The notes: a model not told the origin generated them from the sequence alone. Positions 8,464 to 18,874 are shown, numbered from the stretch's first letter. The stretch is 64,000 nucleotides of DNA from Prescottella equi (GCF_020171745.1 NZ_JAIVAH010000026.1:1-64000); one strand, 5' to 3'. Made by a program: numbers and translations.

Positions 8464-11400
8464 ATGAAGCTTCAGTTCAAGGTCCAGCAGTACCAGACCG
8501 ACGCCGTCGACTCGGTGGTCGAGGTGTTCGCCGGGCAGCCCAAACACGACGGCATCTCCTACCGGATCGACCCCGGCAAGGTGAAGCCCGTCTCGAATCC
8601 CTCACTGTTCGAGGAGAACTCGACACCAGATTCCGGTCTTCGCAATGCCGAGATCGCCCTCACCGGTGCCCAGCTGCTGGAGAACGTCCACAAGGTCCAG
8701 CAGTCCCGGAACCTGCCACGGTCGGCCAAGATTTCGGATAGCAAGGCCGCGCCAGGGGCGCCGAATCTCGATGTCGAGATGGAAACCGGTACGGGCAAGA
8801 CGTACGTCTACATCAAGACGATCATGGAGCTGCACAAGCGGTACGGCTGGTCGAAGTACATCATCGTGGTTCCCTCGATTGCGATCCGTGAGGGCGTGCA
8901 GAAGTCGTTCAAGGTGACAGCCGAGCACTTCCAGCAGATCTATGGAACGAAGCCTCGCTCGTTCGTCTACAACTCCTCGCAGCTGCACGAGATCGAGCGG
9001 TTCAGCTCCGATGCCGAGGTGCAGGTGATGATCATCAATATCCAGGCGTTCAACGCCACCGGCAAGGACAACCGCCGCATCTACGACGTGCTCGATGACT
9101 TCCAGTCTCGTCGTCCCATCGATGTGATCAGTGCGAACCGTCCGATCGTCATCATCGACGAGCCGCAGAAGGTCGGTGCTGCCAAGTCGTTGGAGGCGCT
9201 GTCGCGCTTCAACGCGCTGATGATGCTGCGCTACTCGGCCACCCACAAGGTCGAGCACACCAAGGTTCACCGGCTAGACGCCGTCGATGCCTACAACCAG
9301 AAGCTGGTCAAGAAGATCGCGGTCCGCGGTATCACCGTCAAGGGGCTGGCCGGCTCGACCGCGTACCTGTACCTGGATGCGATCGAGATCGCCAAGGGCG
9401 CCAAGCCCCGGGCGCGGGTCGAGCTTGAGGTGCAGACCAAGGGTGGGCCGATCAAGCGACAGGTCAAGCGCCTCGATGTCGGCGCCAACCTGCATGACAT
9501 CTCCAACGGTATCGAGGCCTACAAGGGCCTGTTCATCACCGACATCGACGCCAACCGTGACGTCGTTGAACTGAGTAACGGCGACGTTGTCATGGCCGGG
9601 CAGGTCACCGAGGACGTGACGGAGGAAGCGAAGCGGCGCATCCAAATTCGCGAGGTGATCCGCGCGCACTTCGACAAGGAGCGGGAGCTGTTCAGTCGGG
9701 GCATCAAGGTGCTCTCGCTGTTCTTCATCGACGAGGTCGCGAAATACCGCGACTACGACCGCGAGGACACCCTAGGCGACTACGCCCGTTGGTTCGAAGA
9801 AGAGTACGCGACCATCCGCGACGAGGTGCTCGCGGAACTCGCACTCGATGAATCGACTGCCGCGCGCCAGGAGTATCTGCGCCGTGACGACGTCAGGTCT
9901 GTGCACGGGGGCTACTTCTCCATCGACAAGAAGACCAAGCGTCAGATCGACGGCAAGGTCAGCGGCCGCGGTGACGACAAGGGGCAGTCCACCGACACCG
10001 ACGCCTACGATCTGATCCTCAGGAAGAAGGAACGCCTGCTGTCGTTCGACGAGCCGGTGCGCTTCATCTTCTCCCACTCTGCACTGCGCGAGGGCTGGGA
10101 CAACCCCAACGTATTCGTGATGGGCATGCTCAAGAAGAGCGACAACACCGTCTCCCGCCGCCAGGAGATCGGCCGCGGCCTGCGCCTGGCGGTCAACCAG
10201 CACGGCGAGCGCATGGATCACCCCGCCACCGTGCACGACATCAACGAACTCACTGTCGTCACCGACGAGTCCTACACCGACTTCGTCACCGGGCTACAAA
10301 AGGAAATCGCCGAATCCCTGTCAGCACGGCCACGCGCGGCAAGCGAGGAGTTCTTCACAGGCAAGACGATCCACACCCAGGCGGGCGAATCCGTCGTCGA
10401 GGAGAAACTCGCCAAAGCGATCTACTTCCACTTGGTGCAGAACGGCTACGTCGACGAAGACGGACTCGTCACCACCAAGTACAAGGACGACAAGGCCGCC
10501 GGCACCCTCGCTGTGCCGACCTCAGAGATACTGGCGCCGGTCATCGATTCCGTCTGGCCGCTGGTGGACATGCTCTACCTCGACGTTCCAGTTCCGGAGA
10601 ACGACCGCAAGCCGAAGAAGATCCCCCTCAATGAGGCCAACTTCGCCCGGAAAGAGTTCCAGGCACTATGGAACCGGATCAACCACAAGGCCGTCTACCA
10701 GGTCGAGTTCGACTCGAACGAGCTGATCCGTGAGTGCATCCGATCCCTCGACACGCACCTCAACGTCGCCGCGATGCAGTACGTCATCCACGAAGGTGCC
10801 CAACACGACGCCCTCGACGCCGACGACCTCACCAACGGCACCGGGTTCTCGGTCTCGGACACGCGCACCGAAACCGAGACGGCTACAGCCGGATCACAGG
10901 TCAAGTACGACCTTCTCGGCGAAATCACCGAAAAGACTCAACTCACCCGACGGACTGTGGCTGCCATCCTCGCCGGCGTTACGCCGGCGACCTTCGTCAA
11001 GTTCCGGCTCAACCCGGAGCAGTTCATTACCGAGACTGCTCGGCTGGTCAACGAGCAGAAGGCCACCGCGATTGTCCAACACTTGACCTACGACACGCTG
11101 GAAGCTCGATTCGACTCGGCAATCTTCACGGAGAACCAGACGAAGCAGGATTTCACCCGCGCCGGCAGCAAACTGAAGAAGCACATCTACGACTACATCG
11201 TCACCGACTCCAAGATCGAACGCGACTTTGTGAACGAGATCGACACCAGCAACGAGGTCGCGGTCTACGCAAAGCTGCCGCGAGGCTTCTTCATCCCGAC
11301 CCCGGTCGGCGACTACAACCCCGACTGGGCCATCGCGTTCACCGAGGGCAGCGTCAAACACGTCTATTTTGTCGCCGAAACCAAGGGCTCACTATCGAGC

Positions 11401-11547
11401 CTCCAACTCAAGGGAGCCGAGAAAGCGAAGATCGAGTGCGCCCGTAAGTTCTTCGACTCACTCAACAAGAAGAACGACCAGAACGTCACGTACAACGTCG
11501 TCACCAACTACACCGAGCTGATGCAGCTCGTGGGGCCGGGAACGTAG
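8464..11547 (+). CDS. res: Type III restriction endonuclease subunit (Res)
   Basis: A 1027-residue helicase-nuclease that starts four bases after Mod. The SF2 motor shows ETGTGKT (107-113) and a DEPQ Walker B box (232-235), a variant typical of Res subunits. The C-terminus carries a PD-(D/E)XK nuclease with PDW (953-955) and ETKG (972-975). Type III Res forms a complex with Mod, hydrolyses ATP to slide along DNA and cuts near unmodified head-to-head sites. All motifs look intact, so the complex should be active. With the upstream PLD-helicase and DUF4391 genes it forms a four-gene cassette rather than the minimal two-gene type III system. Confidence 0.93.
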   Translation: MKLQFKVQQYQTDAVDSVVEVFAGQPKHDGISYRIDPGKVKPVSNPSLFEENSTPDSGLRNAEIALTGAQLLENVHKVQQSRNLPRSAKISDSKAAPGAPNLDVEMETGTGKTYVYIKTIMELHKRYGWSKYIIVVPSIAIREGVQKSFKVTAEHFQQIYGTKPRSFVYNSSQLHEIERFSSDAEVQVMIINIQAFNATGKDNRRIYDVLDDFQSRRPIDVISANRPIVIIDEPQKVGAAKSLEALSRFNALMMLRYSATHKVEHTKVHRLDAVDAYNQKLVKKIAVRGITVKGLAGSTAYLYLDAIEIAKGAKPRARVELEVQTKGGPIKRQVKRLDVGANLHDISNGIEAYKGLFITDIDANRDVVELSNGDVVMAGQVTEDVTEEAKRRIQIREVIRAHFDKERELFSRGIKVLSLFFIDEVAKYRDYDREDTLGDYARWFEEEYATIRDEVLAELALDESTAARQEYLRRDDVRSVHGGYFSIDKKTKRQIDGKVSGRGDDKGQSTDTDAYDLILRKKERLLSFDEPVRFIFSHSALREGWDNPNVFVMGMLKKSDNTVSRRQEIGRGLRLAVNQHGERMDHPATVHDINELTVVTDESYTDFVTGLQKEIAESLSARPRAASEEFFTGKTIHTQAGESVVEEKLAKAIYFHLVQNGYVDEDGLVTTKYKDDKAAGTLAVPTSEILAPVIDSVWPLVDMLYLDVPVPENDRKPKKIPLNEANFARKEFQALWNRINHKAVYQVEFDSNELIRECIRSLDTHLNVAAMQYVIHEGAQHDALDADDLTNGTGFSVSDTRTETETATAGSQVKYDLLGEITEKTQLTRRTVAAILAGVTPATFVKFRLNPEQFITETARLVNEQKATAIVQHLTYDTLEARFDSAIFTENQTKQDFTRAGSKLKKHIYDYIVTDSKIERDFVNEIDTSNEVAVYAKLPRGFFIPTPVGDYNPDWAIAFTEGSVKHVYFVAETKGSLSSLQLKGAEKAKIECARKFFDSLNKKNDQNVTYNVVTNYTELMQLVGPGT

Positions 11548-11580
11548 CGGAATCACAGCGCCCTACGAACCAACTCCGGA

Positions 11581-13988
11581 CTACCCGGGGCCTCCGCCAT
11601 CTCCGACAAGGTCAAGGCTCCGGGTGTCCGGACGAGTATCGAAGCGGCGCTCCAGCACCTCCGCTCCCTCGCTCCGCAGGAACAACAGCACGAGCGCGCT
11701 GACCCGCTCCCCCGCGACTCGCGTAAGTAGGTCGGCGTACACAGAGAGCTGCGCCCAGTAGGCCTCAAGGGTCTGTTCCGACACTGCGACGTCCGTCTTG
11801 TAGTCGATGATCACTAGCGACTGGTCGTCCTCGCGGTACACAAGGTCCGCGACGCCCTCGACCACGGTATCGCTGTCGGGTAGCGACCCGGCCAGTTGCA
11901 TTTCCTGCCAGTGCTCACGGGTTGCAGCACGTTTCACGGGCGCCGAGTTCAGCGCCGATTTCGCAACGGCGACGAACCCTGTGAGGTCCGACAGGCCCGC
12001 AGCCTTCACGACCGTCGCAGCTTGCGCATTGAACTCGGTCGCGAGCGGGATCGTCAGGTCGATCGACTCCAGAAGCGCATGCACCGCGGTACCGAACACG
12101 GTCCCGCTCTCGAGTGCGTTCATCGAGGCTCGGACGGTCTCGCCGGACGTGGCGGTGGGAACCTTGCCGTCGTTCTGAATCATCCCGAGGATTTCGGTTC
12201 CCAGTCTCGACCCACCATGCGCAATGTCGGTGGCCGGCACCGACGATGCCACCGACGATGATGCTGCCACCCGCAAGGTCTCGGCTCGCCACGCCTCCCA
12301 TGGCACGGGATACGGCGCGGTTGCCGTTGGGTAGTCGTCCCTCCCGGCTCCGTCGAGCAGTTCCGGCGGCGTGTTCGGTACGCTTTCCAGTGCCGGCGCG
12401 AGTACCGTCCCCCATCCGTTGCCCTTGTCCGGCTGGTAGCCCGACACCGCCAGGAAGCTCTCGGCACGAGTACAGGCCACGTACAGCAGACGGACCCGTT
12501 CGGCGGCGATGTGCGCTGCTTCCGTCTGCGCTGCTGATCCGTAGCCAAGCAGCTTCACCTCCTTGCACAGATTGACGTGCAGTTCACCATCGGCATCCCA
12601 CAGAGCTGCCTCACCTGAGTTCTTGAAGCCCCCACTCATCCCGGCGATCACCACCATCGGGAACTGCAGTCCCTTCGCCGCATGCATCGTCATGATCCGA
12701 ACGGCGTTGACGCCCACCTCCGGCAACACCGCCTCCGTCACGCGGGCGTCGTCCTCCTGCTGCGCCGTCGCCCACGCCAGATAGTCACGCAGGTTTCCAC
12801 CGTCTGTCCGATACCAGGCATGCGCCTGATCAATCACGAAACGCAGGCGGCGCCAGACGTCACGGTGTCTCGGGCTGCCCATCGATACCTCGAACATCCG
12901 CCTGCCCGCCGCCAGGCGGCTCAACAGCATTCCGGGATTCATTCCCGGCAGCTCCTGCCACACCTGCCGAAGGTATGCGAGGCCTCGTGCGACCGGGACT
13001 CCGCCAATCCTGCCGGCGGTTCTGCGTGGATTCGCCATGCTCCACCCCCAGACTTCCATCGCAACAGGTCATCGTCGCCGCACCCGAACAGCGGGGTGCG
13101 CAGCGCAGCAACCAACGCGGCCGCATCGGCGTGATTGGATAGCGACCGGGGGTGAGCAGTAGATCGTGAATCTCCTGCTTGGAGTACACCAGCGAGGACG
13201 CCTCCGCCCGGAACTCGATTCCCGCGTTGTCGAGTGCGTCCTCGCGGTAGGGCAACGACGCCCGGGCCGGAATGAGGATGCAGACGTCACTCAGATTCAG
13301 AGGGACATGCTCGAACGTTCTATCGGGTCCTCCGACTTCTTTGCACCATTTCTGATCGAGCGCCGTGGCGGTCACCCGCGCCACATCTTGCGCTTCCGCC
13401 GACCGCAGTGCATTCGCCGGCGACAGCCGGGCGTCCTCGAGCTCCGTGGGATTGCAGAACACAAATGGCTGCGGCCCCCAGCTGCTGTCCCACTGCGGAC
13501 GCCCGGGCGCCGGATCGAGCGGCGTATAACCAGACTGCGTGTGATGTTCGGCGACCATGAGCTGCTCGAACACCGCGTTCACCCAGTCCAATACCGGCCT
13601 ACTCGAACGAAAGTTCGTCGTCAGCCGAACGATCGCCGTCTCGTCCCGTCCCTCATGCGCGTCGCGAGCCGCCATGTAGGTGGCAATATCGGCACGACGG
13701 AATCGGTAGATCGACTGCTTCGGATCGCCCACCGTGAACAGGCGCCCAGACGCCCCCGCCACGATGGCTTCCGCCAGCTCCAGCTGCAGTGGGTCGGTGT
13801 CCTGGAACTCGTCGAGCAGAATGCGTTGGTACTCGCGCCAACGGAGAACCATCCTTGGCACGCTCCACCGCCGCAGCAAGTCGCTCGTACGCGTCGTTCA
13901 TCACGACGACATCATGTCTGATCCGAACCTGTCGAACGGCGGCACGCCGGAATGCACTCCGCCAGGTTGCCACTTGAAGTCCGGGCAA
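11581..13988 (-). pseudogene. Decayed UvrD/RecB-type helicase-nuclease
   Basis: Parts of one superfamily 1 helicase lie in three reading frames. From the 5' side: a short piece with NDAYERLAAAVERAK; then a frame with LLDEFQDTDPLQ (Walker B), GDPKQSIYRFR and TTNFRSSRPV; then LVAALRTPLFGCGDDDLL in a second frame; then MTMHAAKGLQF, LLYVACTRAE and the RecB-like nuclease motif IIDYKTD in a third. The two later breaks are single-base losses at C-runs on the coding strand, near the plus-strand G-runs 13148-13152 and 12995-12997. The Walker A domain is absent, and DNA is missing around 13850, where the first two pieces join. It cannot make an ATP-driven helicase as written. Sequencing error could explain the two frameshifts but not the missing N-terminus. 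Confidence 0.82.
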
Positions 13989-14212
13989 CCCGGTTTCGAT
14001 CTACCCACTTTCCGAGGGCCGCTCAGAGCGGGCCGCAACCACGACCGGCATGCCTCTCATGGCTCGTCCAATCGCCGGATGACGTGGAAAGACACGCACG
14101 GTGAACGTCGTGGTACCCGGGTTGACCGCGCCTGAGGTCGGTGATGTCACAGCGGTCAGCTATACATCTGCTGAGACTCTCCAGCACAACGAATCACAGG
14201 TAGGTCGACCGC

Positions 14213-17035
14213 ATGAACAGCTACCCGTCCCGGCTCGTGCCTGCTCTCAAGGCGGCCTTCGCGGACGGCCCAGTCAACAGGTCCGACCTTCTCCTGCGGC
14301 TGGAACAGGTGGGTTTGCGCCGGATCGACGACAGTCATGTGTTCCTGGCATGCCATGAGCATTCGCTTGCCACCCTCGACGAAGCACAGTCTCGGTGGCT
14401 GCCGATCGGCTGGGTCGCACCGTCATCGGCAGACGAATCGACGATCACCGGGTCTCGCGCCGCCGCACCGCCGATGCAGTCGTCCGCACTGACCCGCAGC
14501 GACATTCGAGAGATTGCTCGACTTCGTGCAGCCGCGAACCTGGATACGAACGCTCCCTCCGACGGTTGGTCCGTTCCAGCGGATCCGGAGTGGGAGCAGG
14601 TAGCGGCCGAGGCGGCCCGTGCGCTCGCGGCCGAGCACAACGAGGTGACCCGAACGAAGTCGACCCACGACGTCGCGTTGACCTCCGGGACCTCGGTCAC
14701 CGTTACCGATGCCCGCAAGGTATTGCACTTCGAGATGCAAGGTGATGCCCCGACGAGCGAGGGGCAGACCGCCACATTGATCACGAAGTTCAAGGACGTC
14801 GAGGAGTACGAAGTCGAGGTCGTCGCCGTGTACGGCACGTCGATCAGTCTGTCAGTGTCGAGTAGCTGCCCGGACATCACAAACGCGACGCTGCGGTGCC
14901 ACCTGTCCTGGCTACTCGCCCGCCAACGGAGGCGCCTCAACGAACTGCTCCAAGACGTAGGCCGTTTTGACAGCCGCGCCGCGCTCGATGTCGTGCTACC
15001 TGGCCGTGGCGTCGGCCTGGATTCTGCCGGCACACCTAAGATCACCGAGCTCAACACCGCGCAGAGCAATGCCGTGCACCACGGTCTCCGAGAGGGGCTG
15101 ACCTGGCTGTGGGGACCACCTGGAACCGGCAAGACGACCACACTGTCGGTCCTGATCCGCGAGCTACTCGCCCGGGGGAAGCGCGTGCTTCTCACCGCCC
15201 CGACAAACGCGGCGGTGGACGTGGCCCTGGCTGGATTCCTCAGCAGAGCAGATGACTTCGCAGTCGGCACCGTGGTCCGGGTCGGCGAACCGACCATCGA
15301 CGCCCTGATCGGATGTCCGGTCCCGGTACTGACTGACGAAGTCACCGCCATGCGCGGGGAGGCCGTGGCAGCGCGCCGTCTCGAGCTCGAAGGCGAAACC
15401 CGCGAGCTCCGGTCCACACTGCGTCGGATCACCAACTCTCCGGACAGCACCGAGTCCGTCGACGACAACCGTGTGCGCAGCCTCGAAGCTCAGATCACAC
15501 GCAATCGGGAGATGTCGAAGGAGCTGGGATCGATCCTGTCGGACGTCCGTCGTCAGGTGTGCCGGGATGCGCGTCTCGTTGCGGCCACCACACACCAATC
15601 GGTTCTGGACACCCTTGCCGGCGCCGCCTTCGACGTTGTCATCATCGATGAAGGCAGCATGGTGTCGGCCGTCATGGCGATGCTCGTTGCCGGGCTCGGA
15701 CGCGGTCACACGATCATCGCCGGCGACTTCCGGCAGCTCCCGCCTGTCTCGGTGGCCGAGGATCCGCACGCCAAGCTGTGGCTGCGCCGCAGCCCGTTCG
15801 AAAGCGCCGGGATCGACGCGGCCGTACGCAAGGGGCTACCCGTGCCGAACTTGGCGGTCCTCGACGTCCAATATCGAATGCAGCTACAGATCGCCGAGGC
15901 CGTCAGCGACGGCTTCTACCCGGAGCACCGGCTCGCCACCGCCGATTCGGTGCATCCGCGCCGCCGTTCGACCTTCACATTGAGTGATGCGCCAATCATC
16001 ATTCTCGACAGTTCCGCGCTCGCGACCAGGGCCGCGCGCAAGCACGGGCTCCATTCGCGATACAACCCGATGCATGCGCAACTTGCGGCGGCACTCCTGA
16101 CGACCGTAGGTATGGACGGTTCCGTGGCACTCGTCAGCCCGTTTGCCAGTCAGGCCGCACTCCTTGCTGCGCTGATGGATCCGGCCGACAACAGCCGCGC
16201 CGCGTCGACCGTGCACCGGTTCCAGGGCGGCGAAGCCGACGTCGTTCTGTTCGACGCCGTGGACACCGCCGGTGGCGGGATGAAGCTTCACCGGTGGTTC
16301 GCGCAGGGGTACTCCGGCAGCGACGGAGCACGGCTGATCAACGTGGCAGCCAGCCGGGCGCGCGACCAGCTGATCCTCGTTGCCGATCTCGGCCACATTC
16401 ATCGCAGCAGGACGGGTACCGATGCCGTCCACGACTTCACCAGGCGGGCACTCGTCGAAGCCGACTTCGTGAGATGGAAAGACGCTGTCTCCCTGTCATA
16501 CTCGCCGACGACGCACGAGCCAGATCTGGAGCGGCTGATCTCCGACATCGGGTCCGCACGAGACTCGATCGACATCTGGTCCGCCGATCTCGATCCCAAG
16601 GCTGCACGCCCCATCATCGAGGCGGTGGCCGATGTAGCCGGCGATGTCGCGGTGTCCATCTGGTACCGCCCCCGGGCCAACGGCGATCTACCGGAGGTCT
16701 TGGCTCCGCTTCGATATTCGTCCGTGTTCCTGCGGCCGTGCAGCCCGGTCCGGGAATCCACGGCCGTCGTCGGCGACACCCTGTGGACCGCATCCAACGC
16801 GCTGCTCTCGGCTGATCCCGGACAAATTCTGAGGACCGTGAACCGCCAGCTTGCCCCGGCGACTCGGCGCGCACTGCTCCGCCGGAAAACCTCGTATGTG
16901 CCGGGTAGCAGCGAATATGCAGAGACGTGTCCCTGCGGGCGTCTGCTCGTCCGCGAAGAAGTCACCGGCGGCCCCCGCGCCGGTGTCTGGTCGATCTGCA
17001 AGAAGTGTGGTGGCCCACGCGCGAGTCGGCATTAA
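14213..17035 (+). CDS. DNA2/NAM7-like superfamily 1 helicase with C-terminal zinc-ribbon-like tail
   Basis: A 940-residue protein with a poorly conserved N-terminal third, then an SF1B helicase core: GPPGTGKT (301-308), DEGS Walker B (479-482), GDFRQLPP, QYRM (553-556) and a late HRFQGGEADVV and ASRARDQL region. Residues about 760-900 (DSIDIWSADLDPKAARPII...) resemble a PLD-like fold without a recognisable HKD motif. The end has CPCG and CKKCG, a likely four-cysteine zinc ribbon. Helicases of this build occur in bacterial defence islands and in nucleic-acid repair. The ATG start has AGG at proper distance. It stands alone, divergent from the helicase remnant, so it may be a single-gene defence system. 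That function is inferred only. Confidence 0.82.
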   Translation: MNSYPSRLVPALKAAFADGPVNRSDLLLRLEQVGLRRIDDSHVFLACHEHSLATLDEAQSRWLPIGWVAPSSADESTITGSRAAAPPMQSSALTRSDIREIARLRAAANLDTNAPSDGWSVPADPEWEQVAAEAARALAAEHNEVTRTKSTHDVALTSGTSVTVTDARKVLHFEMQGDAPTSEGQTATLITKFKDVEEYEVEVVAVYGTSISLSVSSSCPDITNATLRCHLSWLLARQRRRLNELLQDVGRFDSRAALDVVLPGRGVGLDSAGTPKITELNTAQSNAVHHGLREGLTWLWGPPGTGKTTTLSVLIRELLARGKRVLLTAPTNAAVDVALAGFLSRADDFAVGTVVRVGEPTIDALIGCPVPVLTDEVTAMRGEAVAARRLELEGETRELRSTLRRITNSPDSTESVDDNRVRSLEAQITRNREMSKELGSILSDVRRQVCRDARLVAATTHQSVLDTLAGAAFDVVIIDEGSMVSAVMAMLVAGLGRGHTIIAGDFRQLPPVSVAEDPHAKLWLRRSPFESAGIDAAVRKGLPVPNLAVLDVQYRMQLQIAEAVSDGFYPEHRLATADSVHPRRRSTFTLSDAPIIILDSSALATRAARKHGLHSRYNPMHAQLAAALLTTVGMDGSVALVSPFASQAALLAALMDPADNSRAASTVHRFQGGEADVVLFDAVDTAGGGMKLHRWFAQGYSGSDGARLINVAASRARDQLILVADLGHIHRSRTGTDAVHDFTRRALVEADFVRWKDAVSLSYSPTTHEPDLERLISDIGSARDSIDIWSADLDPKAARPIIEAVADVAGDVAVSIWYRPRANGDLPEVLAPLRYSSVFLRPCSPVRESTAVVGDTLWTASNALLSADPGQILRTVNRQLAPATRRALLRRKTSYVPGSSEYAETCPCGRLLVREEVTGGPRAGVWSICKKCGGPRASRH

Positions 17036-17087
17036 CCCGTTCCGGGCTGCCCCGTTCCCGCCCCAACCGATCCCCATCGCGCGCCCA

Positions 17088-18095
17088 TCAAATGTCGACG
17101 AACACCTCGGACCGATGCCACTCCAAGTAGGCAATGTCGGGTCTTTCTGCGGTGTCCGGAAGCAGGAGTTTCGGGGCCAACGGCGGGCTGCCCAGTGCAA
17201 AGCGCAGTGGGGGCTCGATCGCCATTTCCCGGTCAATACCCGCGGTGCGACTGATCGTTAGATCTGCGCCGACGGTGATCAGCCCGGTGTCGAACGCCAC
17301 GTCATGCGTTGGGCAAGCACTCAACCCGTTCCGGAAGTCCAGCCGTTCACGATTCGAACTGCTCCTCCAAGGCTTTATGTGGCTCGCCGTCAGCAAGCGC
17401 GGTCGCTTCCGTCCGCCGATATATCCACTCAAACCGCAGAAGACGCACCGGTGCCCGTGGTTCGCCAGGACCTGACCCGCGAATCGATGCTGGCCGATGC
17501 GCGCAGTGGATATCAGGAGCTTCTGCGTGACTTCAGACGGAACATCCGTGTTCTCCCGCGCCCACTTCTCAAGCTGCGATTGGAGCGCACGCTCGACCTC
17601 GCTCTCTACCAGTTCTTCCTGACCGAGGAACACGAGGTCATCTCCCTCTTCGAGCTGGAGGAAGTCTGGGAGCAGATCGGTTCCGATCCCTTCGGACCGT
17701 GCACCTCGCAAGATTCTCAGATAGACATCCCTGAGAAGCTCACTATCGGAAGACATTCGAGCCGAAACTTCGAGTTCGAGCCGTCCACCGTTCGTCCGAG
17801 TTCCATCGAGGTTCGCCATCTTCGCGAGGATGCTCGTTGGACGCCGCTTGTACAGCGCGGCAAGGTGTTGGACCGGAAACCCTGCGCGGTGCGCGCTGCC
17901 ACTCCCAAATCGCGAGTGGTCGACCAGCAAGGACGCGCACAGCGCGAGCACCACCTCACTGGGAACGAAGTTGACTTGTCTCCCCGCACCTTTCGGAATG
18001 ACGCTCCGACTGACTACCGACCGCCATTCATCGCGTAGCTGGCCCTCTGTCGGATCGAGATAGTCCGCGAGCGTGTAGCTGCCCGTCCGAGCCAC
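17088..18095 (-). CDS. HNH endonuclease (restriction type)
   Basis: A 335-residue protein whose last third is an HNH nuclease: CVFC (217-220), ASHIKPW (237-243), Asn256 in FRNGLSAC, and CPTHD (261-265). This is the HNH_2-like layout seen in stand-alone restriction endonucleases. The N-terminal ~200 residues are a variable region that may recognise DNA. The start has GAGGGGA six bases upstream. It converges with the helicase gene (52 bases between the stops), and no methyltransferase is adjacent, so it may be a modification-dependent or orphan nuclease. The nuclease fold is clear; the target is unknown. Confidence 0.85.
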   Translation of the reverse strand: MARTGSYTLADYLDPTEGQLRDEWRSVVSRSVIPKGAGRQVNFVPSEVVLALCASLLVDHSRFGSGSAHRAGFPVQHLAALYKRRPTSILAKMANLDGTRTNGGRLELEVSARMSSDSELLRDVYLRILRGARSEGIGTDLLPDFLQLEEGDDLVFLGQEELVESEVERALQSQLEKWARENTDVPSEVTQKLLISTARIGQHRFAGQVLANHGHRCVFCGLSGYIGGRKRPRLLTASHIKPWRSSSNRERLDFRNGLSACPTHDVAFDTGLITVGADLTISRTAGIDREMAIEPPLRFALGSPPLAPKLLLPDTAERPDIAYLEWHRSEVFVDI

Positions 18096-18286
18096 GGTTA
18101 TCCCCTCGATCGATCCGACATCCGCCCGACCATACCGATCAGTCCGCGAAATGTGTACAGCATCACGCCTTCGTCGCGGTCACCGCCGATGCATGCCCAA
18201 CTGTGGTCGCGCGATACCGTTAACACCCACCGAACACCGACTTTGCAGCGCCCGAACCGTGAATCCGGCCGGCGCCGGATAGGGGA

Positions 18287-18874
18287 ATGATGACCGACCA
18301 CGACACCACCGACCAGCCGCTGCAGCTCGATGGCGCCTTCGCGATTGCGACGGACAGCCGCGAGCAGCTGCAGGCCCTGTCCCTCCGCACGCTGACTGAA
18401 CTCCTCGGCAGCGCGCCGGAGGTCGACGAGGACGGCGACATCGCGATCCCGGTCCACGGCTTCGGGCTCTACGTCACGGTCGCCGAGGACGGTCCGCAGC
18501 TGCACGTGTGGGCGTCGATTCTCTCGGAGCTCGGTGACGGCGCCGCCGCCGTGCAGAACCTGCCGGAGCTGTCCGCCGAGTGGCCGCGCCTGCGCTTCAC
18601 GATCGAGGACGGTCACCTGCTGGTCTCGACGCTGGTCGACGCCGACCCGTTCGCGCCGCAGCACCTGATCAACCTGGTCGACGAGATCCACGAGCTCACC
18701 CACGACCTCGACGACGACTTCGCCGCCAAGCTCGGTGGCGTCCTCGACTGCGACGCCGACGACGACTCCTACGCTGGTGGCTGCGGCGGCTGCGGCGACG
18801 ACTGCACCTGCGGTGACGGACACGACGCAGGCGATCTCGGGGAGACCATCCCCGTCGGGAAGCCGTCGAACTGA
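18287..18874 (+). CDS. YbjN/TY-Chap-like protein with cysteine-rich tail
   Basis: A 195-residue protein with the fold family described for YbjN and type III secretion chaperones. The core (about 10-150) matches the C-terminal half of the gene at 45009, including the WP.LRFT and DPFAPQHL motifs. The last ~30 residues are unlike that paralogue: a Gly/Cys-rich stretch with GGCGGCGDDCTCGDG that could bind metal. The family is abundant in actinobacteria, and peptide binding is proposed. The start is ATGATG, so the second ATG, three bases on, may be used, since AGGGG lies only one base before the first. The DNA encoding the tail is repeated about 1.26 kb downstream, where it flanks an insertion. 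Confidence 0.75.
   Translation: MMTDHDTTDQPLQLDGAFAIATDSREQLQALSLRTLTELLGSAPEVDEDGDIAIPVHGFGLYVTVAEDGPQLHVWASILSELGDGAAAVQNLPELSAEWPRLRFTIEDGHLLVSTLVDADPFAPQHLINLVDEIHELTHDLDDDFAAKLGGVLDCDADDDSYAGGCGGCGDDCTCGDGHDAGDLGETIPVGKPSN

Noticed and set aside
2631-11547. BREX or DISARM system
   Set aside because: No PglZ, BrxC, BrxL, PglX-type methylase, DUF1998 or DrmA-type helicase is present; Mod and Res have type III motifs.
17-18095. Phosphorothioate (Dnd/Ssp) system around the SspE-like nuclease
   Set aside because: No dndA-E or sspA-D genes in the window, so only the nuclease similarity can be claimed.
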